Source: Erythrophleum ivorense (Eukaryota; Streptophyta; Magnoliopsida; Fabales; Fabaceae). From it: a DNA stretch of 64,000 nucleotides. A program made the position numbers and the translations under genes. Below the pieces are notes generated by a model, which worked only from the letters and a program-made list of their open reading frames with translations, had not been told where the DNA came from and did no database searches. The first letter of the stretch is position 1; each line of letters begins with the position of its first letter. The stretch covers positions 1,674,001 to 1,738,000 of the forward strand of contig JAIUCV010000089.1 in the NCBI GenBank assembly GCA_026724425.1. The letters are read 5' to 3'. Below, piece after piece: positions 12,836 to 25,125 of this stretch.

Positions 12836-14140
12836 GGTTTTTTTTTTATGTTTCATGTTTTGTTTTTGTTTTTTGTTATTTTTGTTTGATTTCTTAATTT
12901 TTGATTGATTTTGTTTTGTTTCATTATTTATTTTATTTATTCATTATCTTTGTTTGGCTTTTGTTTAATTTTTATTTTTTTTTAATTTTTTTTGATTGAT
13001 TTTATTTTTTTTAATTTTTAATTTTTACTTTTATTTTTTATTCTTTTTTTTTTGCTTTTTTTTCTTTTGATTGAAAAGACCAAGAAATTAAAATTTACTT
13101 TTTCTTTTAACCGATAAAACGATTTCAAAATTGGTTGATGTGTTTTACTTTGCTAAAAGTAAATGTAATTTTACTTTCTTTTATGTTTTCAATCTTTTTC
13201 TTTTTTTGTTTGTTTATTTTTTTTTCTTTGGTTAATTTTTATTTTGTATTCTATTTTTTCGTGTTTTGTTATTCTCTTTTTTTTGTTTTTGTTCTTTAAT
13301 TTTAATTTTTTTTCTTTCTTTTTACATTTTGTTTTGTTTTGTTTTATTTATTATTATATTTTTTTTAATTTCATTTTTTTGTTTTCTATTTTTTATTTTG
13401 TTTTGGTTTTGTTTTGTTCTATATATTTATTTTTGTTGTTGTTTTTTTTTATTTTGATTTTGATTTGATTTTTTTTTATTTTTTGATTGATTGTTATTTC
13501 GTGTTTTTATTTTTTCATATTTTTTCTCTTTATCTTTATTGTGTTTTTGTTTTTTTATTTGTATTATTATTATTATTATTTACTTTTATCTTCTTTTTCT
13601 TGTTTTTCTTGTTACTTTTATTTTTCTTGTTTGTGTTTCTCCTTCTTTTTTTTTTTTGTTTATTTATTCTTTGGTTATTATTATTTGTTTTTTTCTTTTT
13701 GGTTTTATGTTGTTCCATCCTTTTATTTCTTTAATTTCTTGTTTCTGTCTCTTTCTTCCTTTTCATTTTTTGTTGTTTATTGTTTACTTGCTTGTTTGTT
13801 TATTTTCTTTGGTTATTTTTTTTGTTTTATTTTTTTTGCCCATAGTTTCCCCTTTCGTTTTTCAATTTCAATTTCGGCTATTATATTCTTTATTATACCC
13901 CTTTTCCTTTTACTTATTTATGTTATTTGCTTATTTTGGAGACTAAGTTCAAATAAAGTTTGCTTGAAACTTTGGAATAACATTTTTTTCCTTCTTACTT
14001 ATTTTGCAAAAAGGATTTCTAAAATGGATAAATCTTTAAAACTCAAAATGATCCCTTTTTTTTTTATTAGGACTCAACCCCTTTCTAATTTTTGCTTTGT
14101 TTTTTTTTTTGAAAGGCTTTTTTTTAATGAGGCTCAACAT
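12836..14140. repeat. T-rich low-complexity tract
   Basis: About 1.3 kb dominated by T with scattered G and C in phrases such as TTTTGTTTTG and TTATTATTATTATT (13561-13580). It produces long Phe/Leu-rich plus-strand open frames of up to 221 codons because T-rich codons avoid stops. These are not credible proteins: no domain or start context is seen, and all three frames give similar strings. Confidence 0.85.
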
Positions 14141-14845
14141 ATTGAAATCTGAATCTAAGGTCCAAAAGGCATCAAGGGGGCTATGCTGTCACACATGGCC
14201 TTTTGGTTTATACCTATGTGCTTGAGGGGATATGAAATCCCACACGGCCATACTAAGAAAATAAAACCTAACCGAACAAACAGCTGACATTTGTGAAGTG
14301 GGTGTTTGGTGTCCAATGCTCAACATCACTATTAGGCAGATTTATAGAATCCATACAAAAAGAAATAAAAAAAATAAAAAAAATAAGGAAAATAAAACAA
14401 AATGAATAACTAAGATAAAAAAATAAAAAAAATAAAAGAATCCAAAAAGAACAAAAAAAGGGTATATAGGTTACAATTTGATCTTGCAACATATTATCCT
14501 TTTCCCATCGAGATCCATACGGTCATCTCTGGGATAGCATAATCAGATTCCCCATTCCACTCCATCAACGTATTCGTGTTACCAAAGTGGTTAGTACACT
14601 CCACAAAAATATAATAAAGCAAAATAGGGAAATGCAAAATCGCCAAAGCAAAAATCAGTCGATGCAGAAACGAAGCAATTGTTGCATTGCTTTTCTGATC
14701 ACTATATTAAAATCCTACCATAAAGGTTAACAAAATTTTTCAAACACGAACATGAATCAACAGCCATGTTTAAACATTGACTAATTCTTGATAAACAACT
14801 TGAACTCACACAAAATTTGAACACCAATTAAACGTTCCAGATTTC

Positions 14846-15200
14846 AATCTCAACTATCCCAAACAGGTAATCAATTGGATTCAACTCACAGAGCATATCG
14901 GCATTTTTTTTTATTAAGGCACAAGAGGATGCAAAGACAGGGAGATAAACCAGACAGGTGAAAATGGACGAAATCAAAATCCCAAATCAATCAAAATCCA
15001 GCAGTCATAGACTCACTGCACATCTCACTATCTCGAACAGGTAATCAACTGGGTTCAACTCACAGAGCATATCAACCATTTTTAGCATCGAGGCATGAAA
15101 GGATGTAAAGACAGGGAGACAAACGCAACCAGACAAGGGAGAACAGAAGAACTAAAAATCCAAATGGTCCAAATCCGATAACCACAGACTCACAGCACAT
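14846..15200. repeat. diverged two-copy tandem repeat, unit about 175 bp
   Basis: Copy 1 (about 14846-15020) and copy 2 (about 15021-15200) share ACAGGTAATCAA, TTCAACTCACAGAGCATATC, GGATG.AAAGACAGGGAGA and a CAGACTCAC-like end in the same order. Substitutions and small indels show that the duplication is old. It lies downstream of the putative minus-strand promoter of the solo-LTR-like block. Confidence 0.75.
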
Positions 15201-15385
15201 TCAAGCCACAGGTCATTTGAAACAAATCAGTACTCGCAATTCATATTTTTAGGGTAATGGGAAATGAGAGAGTTTACCTTCGATGCTTCAAAAATCAAGT
15301 GGTTTTTTCTTCGATCGATCGCCCTCTATTCTTCCTTCATTATCAGCCTCAGGTTCTTCCTTTTCAATCCAATAATTTCTTCAAC

Positions 15386-16100
15386 CTAGAGTCCTCTGTA
15401 CCCCTCTACAACTTCTAGAAGAGAAACGAAACGCCACTCCAAAAGCCTTGCTACACTTACCCGGTCTCCTTTCCCCTTCGATTTCTCCTTCCCCGACTCC
15501 TCACAGCCTTCACTCAGTCTCTTTAATCTCAAGTCCCTCAGCTCCAAACCAAAAATCCCGTAGTGATTTTCACTCAGCCCCTTCGCCTCTCCGACTTCTC
15601 CCTGAAAAGTTCCCTCTAGAAATCTTCCCGATACCCACTCTGCCTCTCCAAAACCAGAAATCCTCTTTCTTTCTTGAATTCTTTCGTCAAAATGCCCCCC
15701 GAAAGAAAACTCTCCAACCCCAAATCCTGAATAGCCTACCCTATTTATAACAAATCCGAGAGTGATCTCCACTCTCGCTTGAGCGTCTCGCCCCTCTACT
15801 CCCCCTCGTACGGGTTCATTGTGCTTCTCTGCTCCACTAATTTCCAGCGCCAACACTCTTCCCGTACCATTTCATCCTCTCGCCAGAAGATCCCTCGCGG
15901 GAGAGGGTCAGAGCCGAAAAGTGGGGGGGACCATCTGTCTAGGGTTTCCTTCTCCTTTCCGTTTCATGGGCTCCCGACGTTTCCTCCGGGTAGGGTTTAT
16001 GCTTGGGTTAGAGAAATTGGAGTCCAGACAAAACGGGGCTACTCTCTCCTTGGGCTTGTTTTATTTTTGGCCACATTTCGATTTAGTTTTGGGTTGAACT
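15386..16100. other. GC-richer patch with spurious open frames
   Basis: This 700 base stretch is much richer in G and C than its surroundings and is open on both strands (156 codons on the minus strand at 15386-15856, and 100 and 178 codons on the plus strand). None of the translations resembles a known family, and overlapping frames on both strands point to composition rather than coding. It is best read as the U3/R part of the LTR-like block. Confidence 0.5.
15742..15749 (-). promoter_or_regulatory. TATA box in the LTR-like block
   Basis: On the minus strand the site reads TATAAATA, followed by GGGTAGG. It is the best TATA match in a GC-richer 15.4-16.1 kb patch, which is the usual arrangement of U3 and R in an LTR. 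It would start transcription leftwards near 15710. The assignment is inference from motif and context. Confidence 0.4.
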
Positions 16101-16533
16101 CCCTTTTTTTGTTTTGCTTTCTATTTTTTGGGCTTTTTCCTTTTGGTCCAATTTCTGAACTGGTTCTGGGTTGGGTTCCTTCCCTATATTTTTTATTTGG
16201 ACTTTCCTACTCTTTTTTTTTCTATCATATATTTTTTTCCTTTTATTTCCTTTTTTCTTTTCTTTTTTTTCCTTTTTCCTTGATTAATTTCTTTTTTTTT
16301 TTGGGTCTCCTTTGATTTTCTATGTATGTATAAGAAATTCATTATATTTTTTTTACTTCTATTGTTTTATTTTTTTAATTTATTTGGTTTTTAAAAAAAA
16401 TTGTTGGGTTAAAAAGATCTATTTGATTTTTTTTTTGTCTTTTCCCTGGTTATTATTATTTATTTATTTATTTTATATATATGTTTTTTTTTTCAATTTG
16501 ATTTTGTTACTATTTTTATAGCTTACTCAGACA

Positions 16534-19500
16534 AAATACGGCATTCACAGTCATAACTTGAGCACTTCCTACCATGACTTAATTTGATTATATAACTCTA
16601 GAACTAAAATTTTGGATTTGTGCCATGACCTAAGAGACTTATATCACGACTATGCTCACTACTGGAACTAAAAATGCAAAATTTCTTGATCCTCGTCGCA
16701 GCTCGAAACACCCATGCCATGGCGAAGTTTCCCTAGTGTCTCACTATCCATAATTTCCTAAGTCTTATCGTGGTGAGCTAGCATACTATAACTTTATTGG
16801 GCAAAACTCTTGACTTGTGTCATGGCGAAGAATTTTACGCTGTAGCATGACTCAGTTTTGTACCATCTCTAGGCTAAGATTTGTAGCTTATGCTATAATG
16901 AAACACCTTATGTCGTGGCGATGTTTGGTTTTATAACTCTTCTAGCCATGACTTTAGTAGTTTTGACTGTGAGTTTTACCTCTACTGCCACTCCAAACTA
17001 AAAGACATGAACCACTTCACTTGCAACCCTCCAAATCTCATTCTAAGACCTTTTTGGAGCTAAAATACTAAGCTTTTAAAACTTATACTCCCCTTAACAT
17101 CCAAATCATTGCCCTTATACTCTAGAACTACTTACACCAAAACAATCCCATATTGTATTAGTACACACAAACATATGATAGTAAGGGCACTTTGACCACT
17201 TCAAGTAGTAAACCCAAAATGTATAGTTCACTATCTATAGGCCTTAAACCACTTGAAGCAAGTTTCAATGAACTAATGAAACATGTTCTTACCCCCTAAG
17301 CTCTAGAGAAACCTCAAATACAAATTATGGCTATGGCACATCTTCCATTCACATGCAAGACATACATGACAAGTAGGGAAATACATATAACAAAATCAAG
17401 GCCAATCACACAATTGACATCATAACCATATCCATTAGATTCATGTGGCAATTTCCATACATGCAAATCAAATCAAGGTACTTAGTTATGTGTAAATACA
17501 TTAGAATCCATATAAGTCAGAACCTAGTCTTCTAAGGTTTACATCCCTGGATATAAAACATCAAAATACCTACACTTGGCAAAAATGAATGTATCACGAT
17601 GTTATATAGAATAAGTTACATAAAGAATAACATGTACACTAAATTAAACCTCCAATTGTAGATTTTCCATACAAGGTCTTAAATTAAAGATGGTCATTCA
17701 CTAGCTTTCCCTTTTCTTTGGCCGAAAAACTTTCACTTAAAATTGTTAGCCCATGATATAGGATGAAACGTGATTCTCAATAACCAAAAGAAAAATTCCA
17801 TACATATGAACAAGTTAATTAACATAAATTCATTTTATACCAATAAATACCAGAATCATTAATTTAATCAGCAAATGAATTAGTTAGACTACCAGTGACT
17901 ACTATCCTATACTAACAATCACATACAACATGTTAATAACCAATAACAAAAGGAAAGGCCTATCTCCAATGCCAACTCTCCATTGAACACGCTTACAACT
18001 TGATGCATTCCATTAAGTCTGGTCACAACTTAGTGCACGATTAAGGCACAATGCGTAGGTGGCAGCTTGATTACAACTCCACCAAGGACATGATCATGGT
18101 TCAAAATAACAATCAAGTAGCTAACCAATCATTTAACATAAAAAACATGTATGTACAACAAATATAAAATAAAATATACATATAGAAAGAATAGAAATAA
18201 ATCTCTAATTACTTCACCTAGTTGCATCAATTTTCTCAAAAGCCAAGATTAATTTTCAACACTCTAGAGTTCTTAAATTACCACAAACTAGATTTTAAAT
18301 CATTATCCATTACAAAAATCAATTACTCATTCATTTCTAGCATCACGTACTACTTAAGAATCACTTATTTAGTCTCCAATGAATTTTAAAATCGGACTTG
18401 AGTCTTTCCATACTAGAAACTACAATGGTTCACTCCAAAGGCTAGCAAATTCACACATAAATTGAACCCAATATGAAAATCAATTTTTAGGGCCAACTTC
18501 TACCATATAACATGTCAAAATGAAAAGGAATTACTTACTCAATAGTTCTTCTAGCCTCAACCTATAAAAGTTATGCAAGAAACTATTAAAACATCCAATT
18601 TCAGGTTTGGTGATAAGGTGAAAATTCACTAAACCAGAGATTATTTGGACCAAAATGTAAAGGAAAATAAGGGGCTTAACTTTATACAGCTCACCTTAGC
18701 CAAGTCTCCCTTTAAGAGTGTGAATTGGAGCCACAAAGTGAAAAAATCCTCGCCTTTATTTAGAGATGAGAAAATGCTCTTATGTGTTCTACAGAATAAG
18801 TGTTATGACTTCAAAGATTTTAGGGTGGCTATAGTCTGTTTTAAGGTTTTAATTTGAAATAGGTTGACTTAAAAGTCCATGATCTAATTAGGCCCATTTC
18901 CTAAATGTTAAGCCAAGGTTAAATGGGTTTATTTAAGTTAAATCTACATAAAAATGTAATTAGGTCTCTAATAATAGTTCTTAACATAAACAAATTAATT
19001 ATAAGGTCCAAGCATTTAATGTTTTCCTTCGCTTAATTAATTTTTCTTAGTTAAGCCTAAATTCACAATTAAATTTATTTTCTATAGTAGCCAATAATTA
19101 CTATTTGTTTCAAAATGGCCAAAATGATAGCTTTATATAATTTAATCCTAAAATTCTGTAATAATTCTTTATTCTCCCTTAATTAATTACTTAATTCTCT
19201 ATTGTTTTCCTTACTAAATTCTTGGATGTTACACTAAATACCTAAAAATTTTGCATTTCTCACATTTAAAAATTGAGAAAATAAAATAGCTCATCAACAA
19301 TTATGGCAACACAATGTTCTTTATAGAGCTTTGTCTTTAATGTACACCAATTAAAGGATAAATTATTGTCCTAATTTGGTTCTCCAAATTTATTCTTAAA
19401 ATCCTTATTTATTGATATTTACTAAATATCATTTGAGAATTTGTTAATCAAATTAAAGACTCATAAGAAATGATTTATCTCTTTAAGTCCGTTAAAAAGG

Positions 19501-20467
19501 TTTCTTAAACATTTATCATATCTTTGAACATTACCAAAACATATCCAAATATGGTCAAACCATATATCATTATATAAAGCATGATTTTAGGAATTTTTAG
19601 TAATAAAAATCATATGGCACACACCCTTTTAAGATTCTTATTTTAAAATAGTTGAAAAATGAGAAAATTTGGGTAAGCCATAGGCTTGGATTGGGATAAC
19701 GAGATTGCTACCATTGTCTTCCTCCTTTTGTTAATATCAAGTTCAAGCTAAAACACTATGGAGGTGAGCCACGTGCACTAGAAAGAGATTGAGCTTACCA
19801 CTTCATCTTCAACCATTAAAAAAATTTTTAAGTTGAAAAATTCTAGAAATACATTTTTGAGGGGTTAGCATTGTGAAGCCATGTCTCATAATTTCTTGTT
19901 CAAATTAGATAAATTATATGTCATTGAAAAATTTGTAAGCAAATCTTTCCAATAATATAAAGCTTGTACATAGTTGTGACCAAAAAAGATAAATACAACC
20001 TTCGAAAGTGGATTATTTAGTTATAATTTTTAGAAAAATATTTTGAAACCCTTAATATATTTCCCTGAATTTATATTTATTTTGAAAAAAATTAGTGGCA
20101 TTGGAAAGCTTATTTAACAAGCTTTCTAGTAATATATAGTTTGCATCAAATAGTTATATGCAGTGAGAATGCTAGCCTTTAAAATTTAGCAATTTTATCA
20201 TTGATTTTTCAAACATCAAGTTTGGATTTCTTCCTAATGACTAATCATTTTTATATCAAATTTCTACCATAATATCCTCACTTTGTAGGCTACCTGTAGT
20301 ATAAATTTTATTACCTAATTTGGCCTTTATCAAAATACACCATTAGAAGGGTTTTAAGGTACAAACTCTAATTTCATACAAATCAAACTTCATTCTATGT
20401 AATTGCACAAAAATAATTTAATATAATCATATGAAAACATATAGAGGTAGTAAATTTCAATCAAATA
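16534..20467. other. retrotransposon-internal DNA without recognisable genes
   Basis: About 3.9 kb between the solo-LTR-like block and the primer-binding-site-like site at 20470. The first part (16690-16930) repeats related phrases CATGGCGAAG (16718, 16822) and CGTGGCGATG (16911). The remainder is AT-rich; one 70-codon open frame (18645-18857, plus) has no recognisable domain. Position between the LTR copies suggests leader or spacer of the outer element, but no gag or pol motif was found. Confidence 0.45.
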
Positions 20468-20481
20468 AGGCTCTAATACCA
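20468..20481 (-). other. primer-binding-site-like sequence
   Basis: On the minus strand, right after the LTR-like repeat, the sequence reads TTGGTATTAGAGCC. This is close to TGGTATCAGAGC, complementary to the 3' end of initiator tRNA-Met and used by many plant LTR retrotransposons. Its position immediately inside the right LTR copy supports the element running right to left. Confidence 0.6.
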
Positions 20482-20485
20482 ACAT

Positions 20486-21012
20486 TTGGTTTTCTTGAAA
20501 TTTTTGTCCTATGCGATTTCTAGAAATCATCATAGGAACTTTAATCTTTTATTTTGTAATGGATGCACAAATGTTCCAAAGGTGAAGTCTTTCTTTCTAT
20601 TTAAATGTTTTGTGTTTAAAATCTCTGAGTTCATTAAAATAAAAAAAGAAGAAAGGAGAAAGAGTTAATTTACTAGGAATATAATCATTTTTCATAAAAT
20701 GCATAAATTTCTCCCACTTTTTTGATAACTTCCCTTATTGATTATTTAAAAAATAAATAATGCCATTAAATCATATCAGATCCCACTAAATCTGATCCTA
20801 GTAAATTAGATAAATTCCTTTTTACTTTTTAAAATAAAAAATTTCATAATAATAGCTAACCCAGATTTTGAATTTCAAATTTTTAAAATTATAATTTAAA
20901 TAATAATTAACCCTTGATTAATTAATTAGTTAATTAATTATCTTAGGATTTTAGATTGGTTTATGGATCAGCTCATCATAATTAATCCAATATATTCTAA
21001 TAACTATGATAA
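20486..21012 (-). repeat. right copy of the direct LTR-like repeat (5' LTR in element orientation)
   Basis: Homologous to 2850-3308 in the same orientation (landmarks given there). It is followed, in minus-strand direction, by a tRNA-Met-type primer binding site. The two copies are clearly diverged by substitutions and small indels, so the insertion is old. The internal distance of about 17 kb is long for a simple element and fits several later insertions between the copies. Confidence 0.7.
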
Positions 21013-21089
21013 GCAATTAGAGAGTTATTTAAAATTTTTTCATTTAATAATTTGATAGTGTTAGGGAAAAATATTTGAGTGATTTTTGT

Positions 21090-21290
21090 AAATTAAAAAA
21101 CCAAATCAAAATAAAATAAAATTAAAGGAGGAAAGTGAAATTTAAAATAAAATGAATGGATAACATTAGAACAAAATAAAATTAAGGGATAAAGTAAAAG
21201 TTGAGATAAATTTAAATAACCAATTTAAAATAAAACAAAACTAAAGGACAGAAGTAAAATTTTAGACAAAGTTAAAAAATAAAAAATGTA
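21090..21290. repeat. short tandem repeat, about three units of 60 bp
   Basis: Three imperfect copies carry AAAATAAAA(T/C)AAAA(T/C)TAA(A/G)GGA followed by AAGT(G/A)AAA and a TTTAAA or TTTAGA phrase, beginning near 21107, 21168 and 21228. No coding potential is visible. Confidence 0.6.
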
Positions 21291-21943
21291 TTTTGACATT
21301 TCTTTTTCTTTTAAATATATTATCCCAATATAAAAATACGGTTTCAAAAAGACCTAAAAAATATATAAATTATCTCATCATTATCCATGTTGATGTTTTA
21401 TGTATTTATCACTATTATTATTAGTTTTGTGATCTTTATTATCACTACTAAGATTGTTATTTGTTACCTTTTTGAATTTAATTTGATTTAATATTTAATT
21501 TACATTTTATAATTTAATCTTTAAATTTATAATTTTAATTTACATTTTATAATTTAAATTTTGTGATCTTTATTATCACTCTAACTATTTAACAATATAT
21601 CGTGGAAAGTATCACATGTGATGTGTAAAGTATATGAATAGATTCCATTTCATCATCATTTTTTATTACTTTTATTTGAATTAGTTATCCATATTTGAAT
21701 GGTTTTTTTTTAGTGTAATGCTATTTTTTAAACAAAAAATGACCTAAATTAAAAATAGTTATGACCTAGATTATAATTTTTTTAAAAAAAATTATATGAT
21801 TATGTAGTTAAAAAATAGTTTGTGAAAAATTAGAAATAATATTTAATGTTCTTTTATTGTTCAACAATATAATATTACATTTGTAATTAAGTGAATTAAT
21901 ATCACTAGGTCTATTTTCTATAATAAAAATTAATTTATCTGAT

Positions 21944-21974
<31 letters not shown>

Positions 21975-22950
21975 GTGGCTTTCAGTGGTACAACAAGCCT
22001 GTCACTTTTTATATTGTGATTTCTTTTAACACACAAGTGCTTTACATTCTTGATTTGATAGATTGTTAATAGGATCATTTGGTAAAATATTTAAATCAAA
22101 TGTAAGGAAGTGAACTGAAAGAATCAACTGCTATGGAGTAATAATCCCCTGATAAGACGATCACCAAATTTCAAAAAATTGACTATTGTACTCGGCATTA
22201 AAGATAGCCAGATAATCAAATATTATATGAAAAATTCAAAGTAAGAGGGATTGGGAGATCTAAATGGCAACAAAGGTGATAGGAGCATATAATAAAAGGG
22301 ACTTACATCTCCATAGTCAACATATTAGCCCGTTGGCATAAAAGAAAGTAGATTGACTGTGCCAATGTCTTATTATGTTGCAACACTTGTAACTGCCATA
22401 AATGATGTTGCTATACCAGTGCAACTAAGATATGGTTCATCCTTTATGATAATAGCCAATTGGCCTAACATATAACTATCATATCTCTTGCTTTGCTTGC
22501 CTTCCACAATTTTTGGCTATGTAAATCAAGTGCTAATGGAGCAAACTTAGAGACCATTATGAAATACTATTCCCCAAGGGCAAGTAAGATTTTCATTTTG
22601 TCTTAACTCATCCTTTTTTGAAACTCATGATACTCCATTAGCAGGAGTCATAAATGCTCAGCCTATAGAGGTCATGAACGATATTGGCCTAAGAAAAAAA
22701 GAGACACTATCAAATAATAAGATATTATGTAATAAGTAAAGGAAAATAATAATAGTTACAAGTATTTAAAGTTTATTGTGAAACTAGCGACACCACTCAC
22801 AAGATAAATCCACCATTAAGTATATGTTTAATACTATTACATGTAATTAGGAGTGTGACTAAGGTGATGTAGCGAAGAGTGCTTGTGATAGATGATTTTG
22901 TCATAAATTTCAAAACTCAACAAATGTTAAGTGTTATTTTAAGTAATTCC
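21291..22950. other. AT-rich DNA left of the Mutator-like remnant
   Basis: No gene is seen. It includes a (TA)n run at 21943-21972. From about 22300 to 22950 the composition is more balanced and may be the 3' part of the dead Mutator-like unit to the right, but I could not match it to a domain. Confidence 0.4.
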
Positions 22951-22989
22951 TAATGTTTTTTTTCCTCATAGTTGTAATGGATATAAGGC

Positions 22990-24120
22990 CCTCAAATTGA
23001 TTAAAGGTATATTGGCTACTGCTAGCCAAATTGACACAATATGCAATTTGAACAGTGCCACTCTATAATATGAAATCAAATGAGTGGCAAAAAATTAGCC
23101 AAAAGTCTCAACCCTTTAAGTAAAATTGTAAGATGAGCTTATGAATATCGGTTAATTTATATGGTTGCCAAATGATTTGTGCACAATACATTAAAGTGTC
23201 ATAATAACTATTACATATTTAAAAAGTAATTTACCAAAAATTCATCTATGTAAAGCAATCAAACATAATTCTCTTGCATCACATCTAATAATATATGATA
23301 TTGCTACAACGTCATGTCATGCAAAAAAGGAGGTTCACTTATATTTTTCCATTTGTGATTGCAAGCAAGTACATTACAACACATTAGTAGGGGAAAAAGG
23401 TATATTAGATTAAAACTAAATGAATGGACTATGTCACTATTTACAAATTATTGATTGTCTTACCTAAAATCCAAAGAAGGTAGTATTAGATAGATTTTTT
23501 GTTAGGGATTTAAATATGATAGTTTCTTTGGCACTAACATTGAAAATCTATCTTATGCCTAAAGCTAGAAGAAGGTCAAACATCTATCTATGCCTTATTT
23601 TGTAAGGTTAGTTGCATTATAAATCGTTTTTTTTTTGGGTATAAATGAGCTAATAATGTAAATCTTCAATTGTATTAGTTGGTTTGTTTAAAATCCTACA
23701 GTAATGGTGAGTATATCAAGTACACTTTATAATTAAACTTATTCAGCATAAAAAAATCACTAATCAATCTCAATATGTACGCATGTGTAAAGTATTGCAC
23801 TTTTTCATCATTTGCATCATTCGTTAGGTAATTGAAGTACTTAACCAACTAACTAATGGCCACTTTCTGCCCAAAGATTTTATCTTTTAGCTGTTTGATT
23901 CTAAATAGTTGTTCATATATGTATTTTCAAATATAGTTCATACAAGCAATGATAAAGATCCCTATGGAAGGTAGGCCCAATTAAATAGCAATATCCTCTA
24001 GAGTGATTATGCAATCTCCTCTGGTGGTGTAACAAATATAGATCTTAAGACGTCATCTCTCTACAAGTATTGATATAAATATAGGATTATATTCAAATTG
24101 ACCTAATTAGGTTGCCTTAT
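22990..24120 (-). pseudogene. plant mobile domain (PMD, aminotransferase-like) remnant
   Basis: Minus-strand translation near 23990-24025 gives CIITLEDIAI then a stop and LGLP, matching the family pattern C.ITLEDVA.QLGLP. Further on, near 23020-23150, it gives IWQPY and then IIEWHCSNCILCQFG, matching the C-terminal family pattern W.PY ... VEWH.P.RV.RQFG. The domain order and spacing fit PF10536, which occurs in many plant transposons and in the domesticated MAIN/MAIL genes. Stops and frameshifts interrupt it many times, so it is not a functional MAIN gene. It follows a Mutator-like transposase fragment on the same strand. Confidence 0.7.
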
Positions 24121-24246
24121 AGAAACTAGTTAGCCGTAGATAGTCAGTAATAGTAAGCAGAGGAGCAAGCAGATGATCACTATGCATGACTTACTGTGAG
24201 TGAGGTAGTTGATCATTCCCTGCTTAAACGGCTTGTAGAACATGCC

Positions 24247-25125
24247 TTATTTGGAGGTACATAAGTAAATCATCATTTGGCCATGACTTGAACGCTCAGA
24301 AAATACAACAAAACATTTCCATAGGTGGTCCATCAAAACTTCTTTGTAAACATTATTAAAAAAATTATAAGATTGAGCTAGGTATAAAATGCTAAAGGGC
24401 GACCAATCACTTTGGTAGTAAAGTATACAAACTTTCCCAATTACTAAAGGCAATGGTAAAGACTTGATGCTTTGCCTTCCATGCCTTCTTATCAGATACA
24501 TTATAGCCAAGCAAACTTTGCATCCTCTCAATGATAAAGAAAACTTTAACTTTAGGCTTGTCAGTCACAATTGCTATAATACAAGATAATATAACATTGG
24601 AATCCAACTTATAATGATATTGGGATAATGACATAAAGAGACATGTACGTGGTTTCTTATATTTTATAATATCTTAATATGTTATGTTTGCCTTTTTGTA
24701 TGCCTTGACCGTCTAAATGCAACTGTGGCCATAATTAATACATTAATATTCTTTATTCTTTTTAGAAGAGTGGTACACGTAAAATGCGCGGTGCACTCGA
24801 ATAAAGTACAACTTAATTTTATGGTATAGTGCTTTTATATTTTTATATTGCATACTAATGTTCAATTTAAGTTATCATTTAGTTCTATAAACTTGTCCTT
24901 TTCAAGGAACTTGAGACCGATTGTCATCTTTATATTGAATTGTGAAAAGAAGGTAGTAGTTAGCTCATCATATCCATTTGTAGTTCCATGCAAATTGGGA
25001 TCTATCAGATCATCCCACCAACATTGCTCTCTTTGTTGGACTCATTCCATAGTAGAATCATACTCATTCTCATCCTCAAATTTATCTATTATGTTTTCTA
25101 TTGCAACGAGTAGAGATTGAAGTAG
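24247..25125 (-). pseudogene. Mutator-like (MULE) transposase N-terminal fragment
   Basis: The minus strand at 24407-24634 reads YHYKLDSNVILSCIIAIV, then MQSLLGYNVSDKKAWKAKHQ and NWESLYTLLPK. This is the stretch before the catalytic domain in plant MuDR-type transposases (family pattern LDSN.I...I......YGY..SY.KAW.AKQ...GDWEESY..LP). A second frame (24247-24531) overlaps it. Upstream text at 24848-25125, read on the minus strand, may be the protein's N-terminus. The DDE catalytic part and zinc finger are absent or unrecognisable before the PMD begins. No terminal inverted repeats were identified. Confidence 0.65.

Larger units (their letters stand above)
12260..16533 (-). mobile_element. solo-LTR-like block of a large LTR retrotransposon
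   Basis: The block starts TGTCACACCC on the plus strand and could end in ACTCAGACA at 16533, giving LTR-like TGT...ACA ends. It contains a phrase GGAAGGTGTTAGGCACCC at about 12490-12507 of a type I recall from plant LTR elements, a 1.3 kb T-rich tract, a diverged 175 bp tandem pair, and a GC-richer part with a minus-strand TATA box at 15742-15749. Base composition changes sharply at both ends. No protease, reverse transcriptase or integrase motifs lie inside, so a solo LTR read on the minus strand is the best explanation. No clean target duplication was found; ATTCAC occurs on both sides (12249-12254 and 16543-16548) but does not fit TG...CA ends. Confidence 0.45.

Noticed and set aside
13244..14152. 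Long Phe/Leu-rich open frames (up to 221 codons) on the plus strand, possible membrane protein
   Set aside because: They come from a T-rich tract in which all frames lack stops. There is no domain, no balanced composition and no exon structure.
15386..16315. Open frames of 92-178 codons on both strands in a GC-richer patch
   Set aside because: Frames overlap on opposite strands, match no family I know, and lie in what looks like an LTR promoter region.
22990..24120. Functional MAIN/MAIL-type gene
   Set aside because: The plant mobile domain is interrupted by stops and shifts and sits beside a dead MULE transposase.
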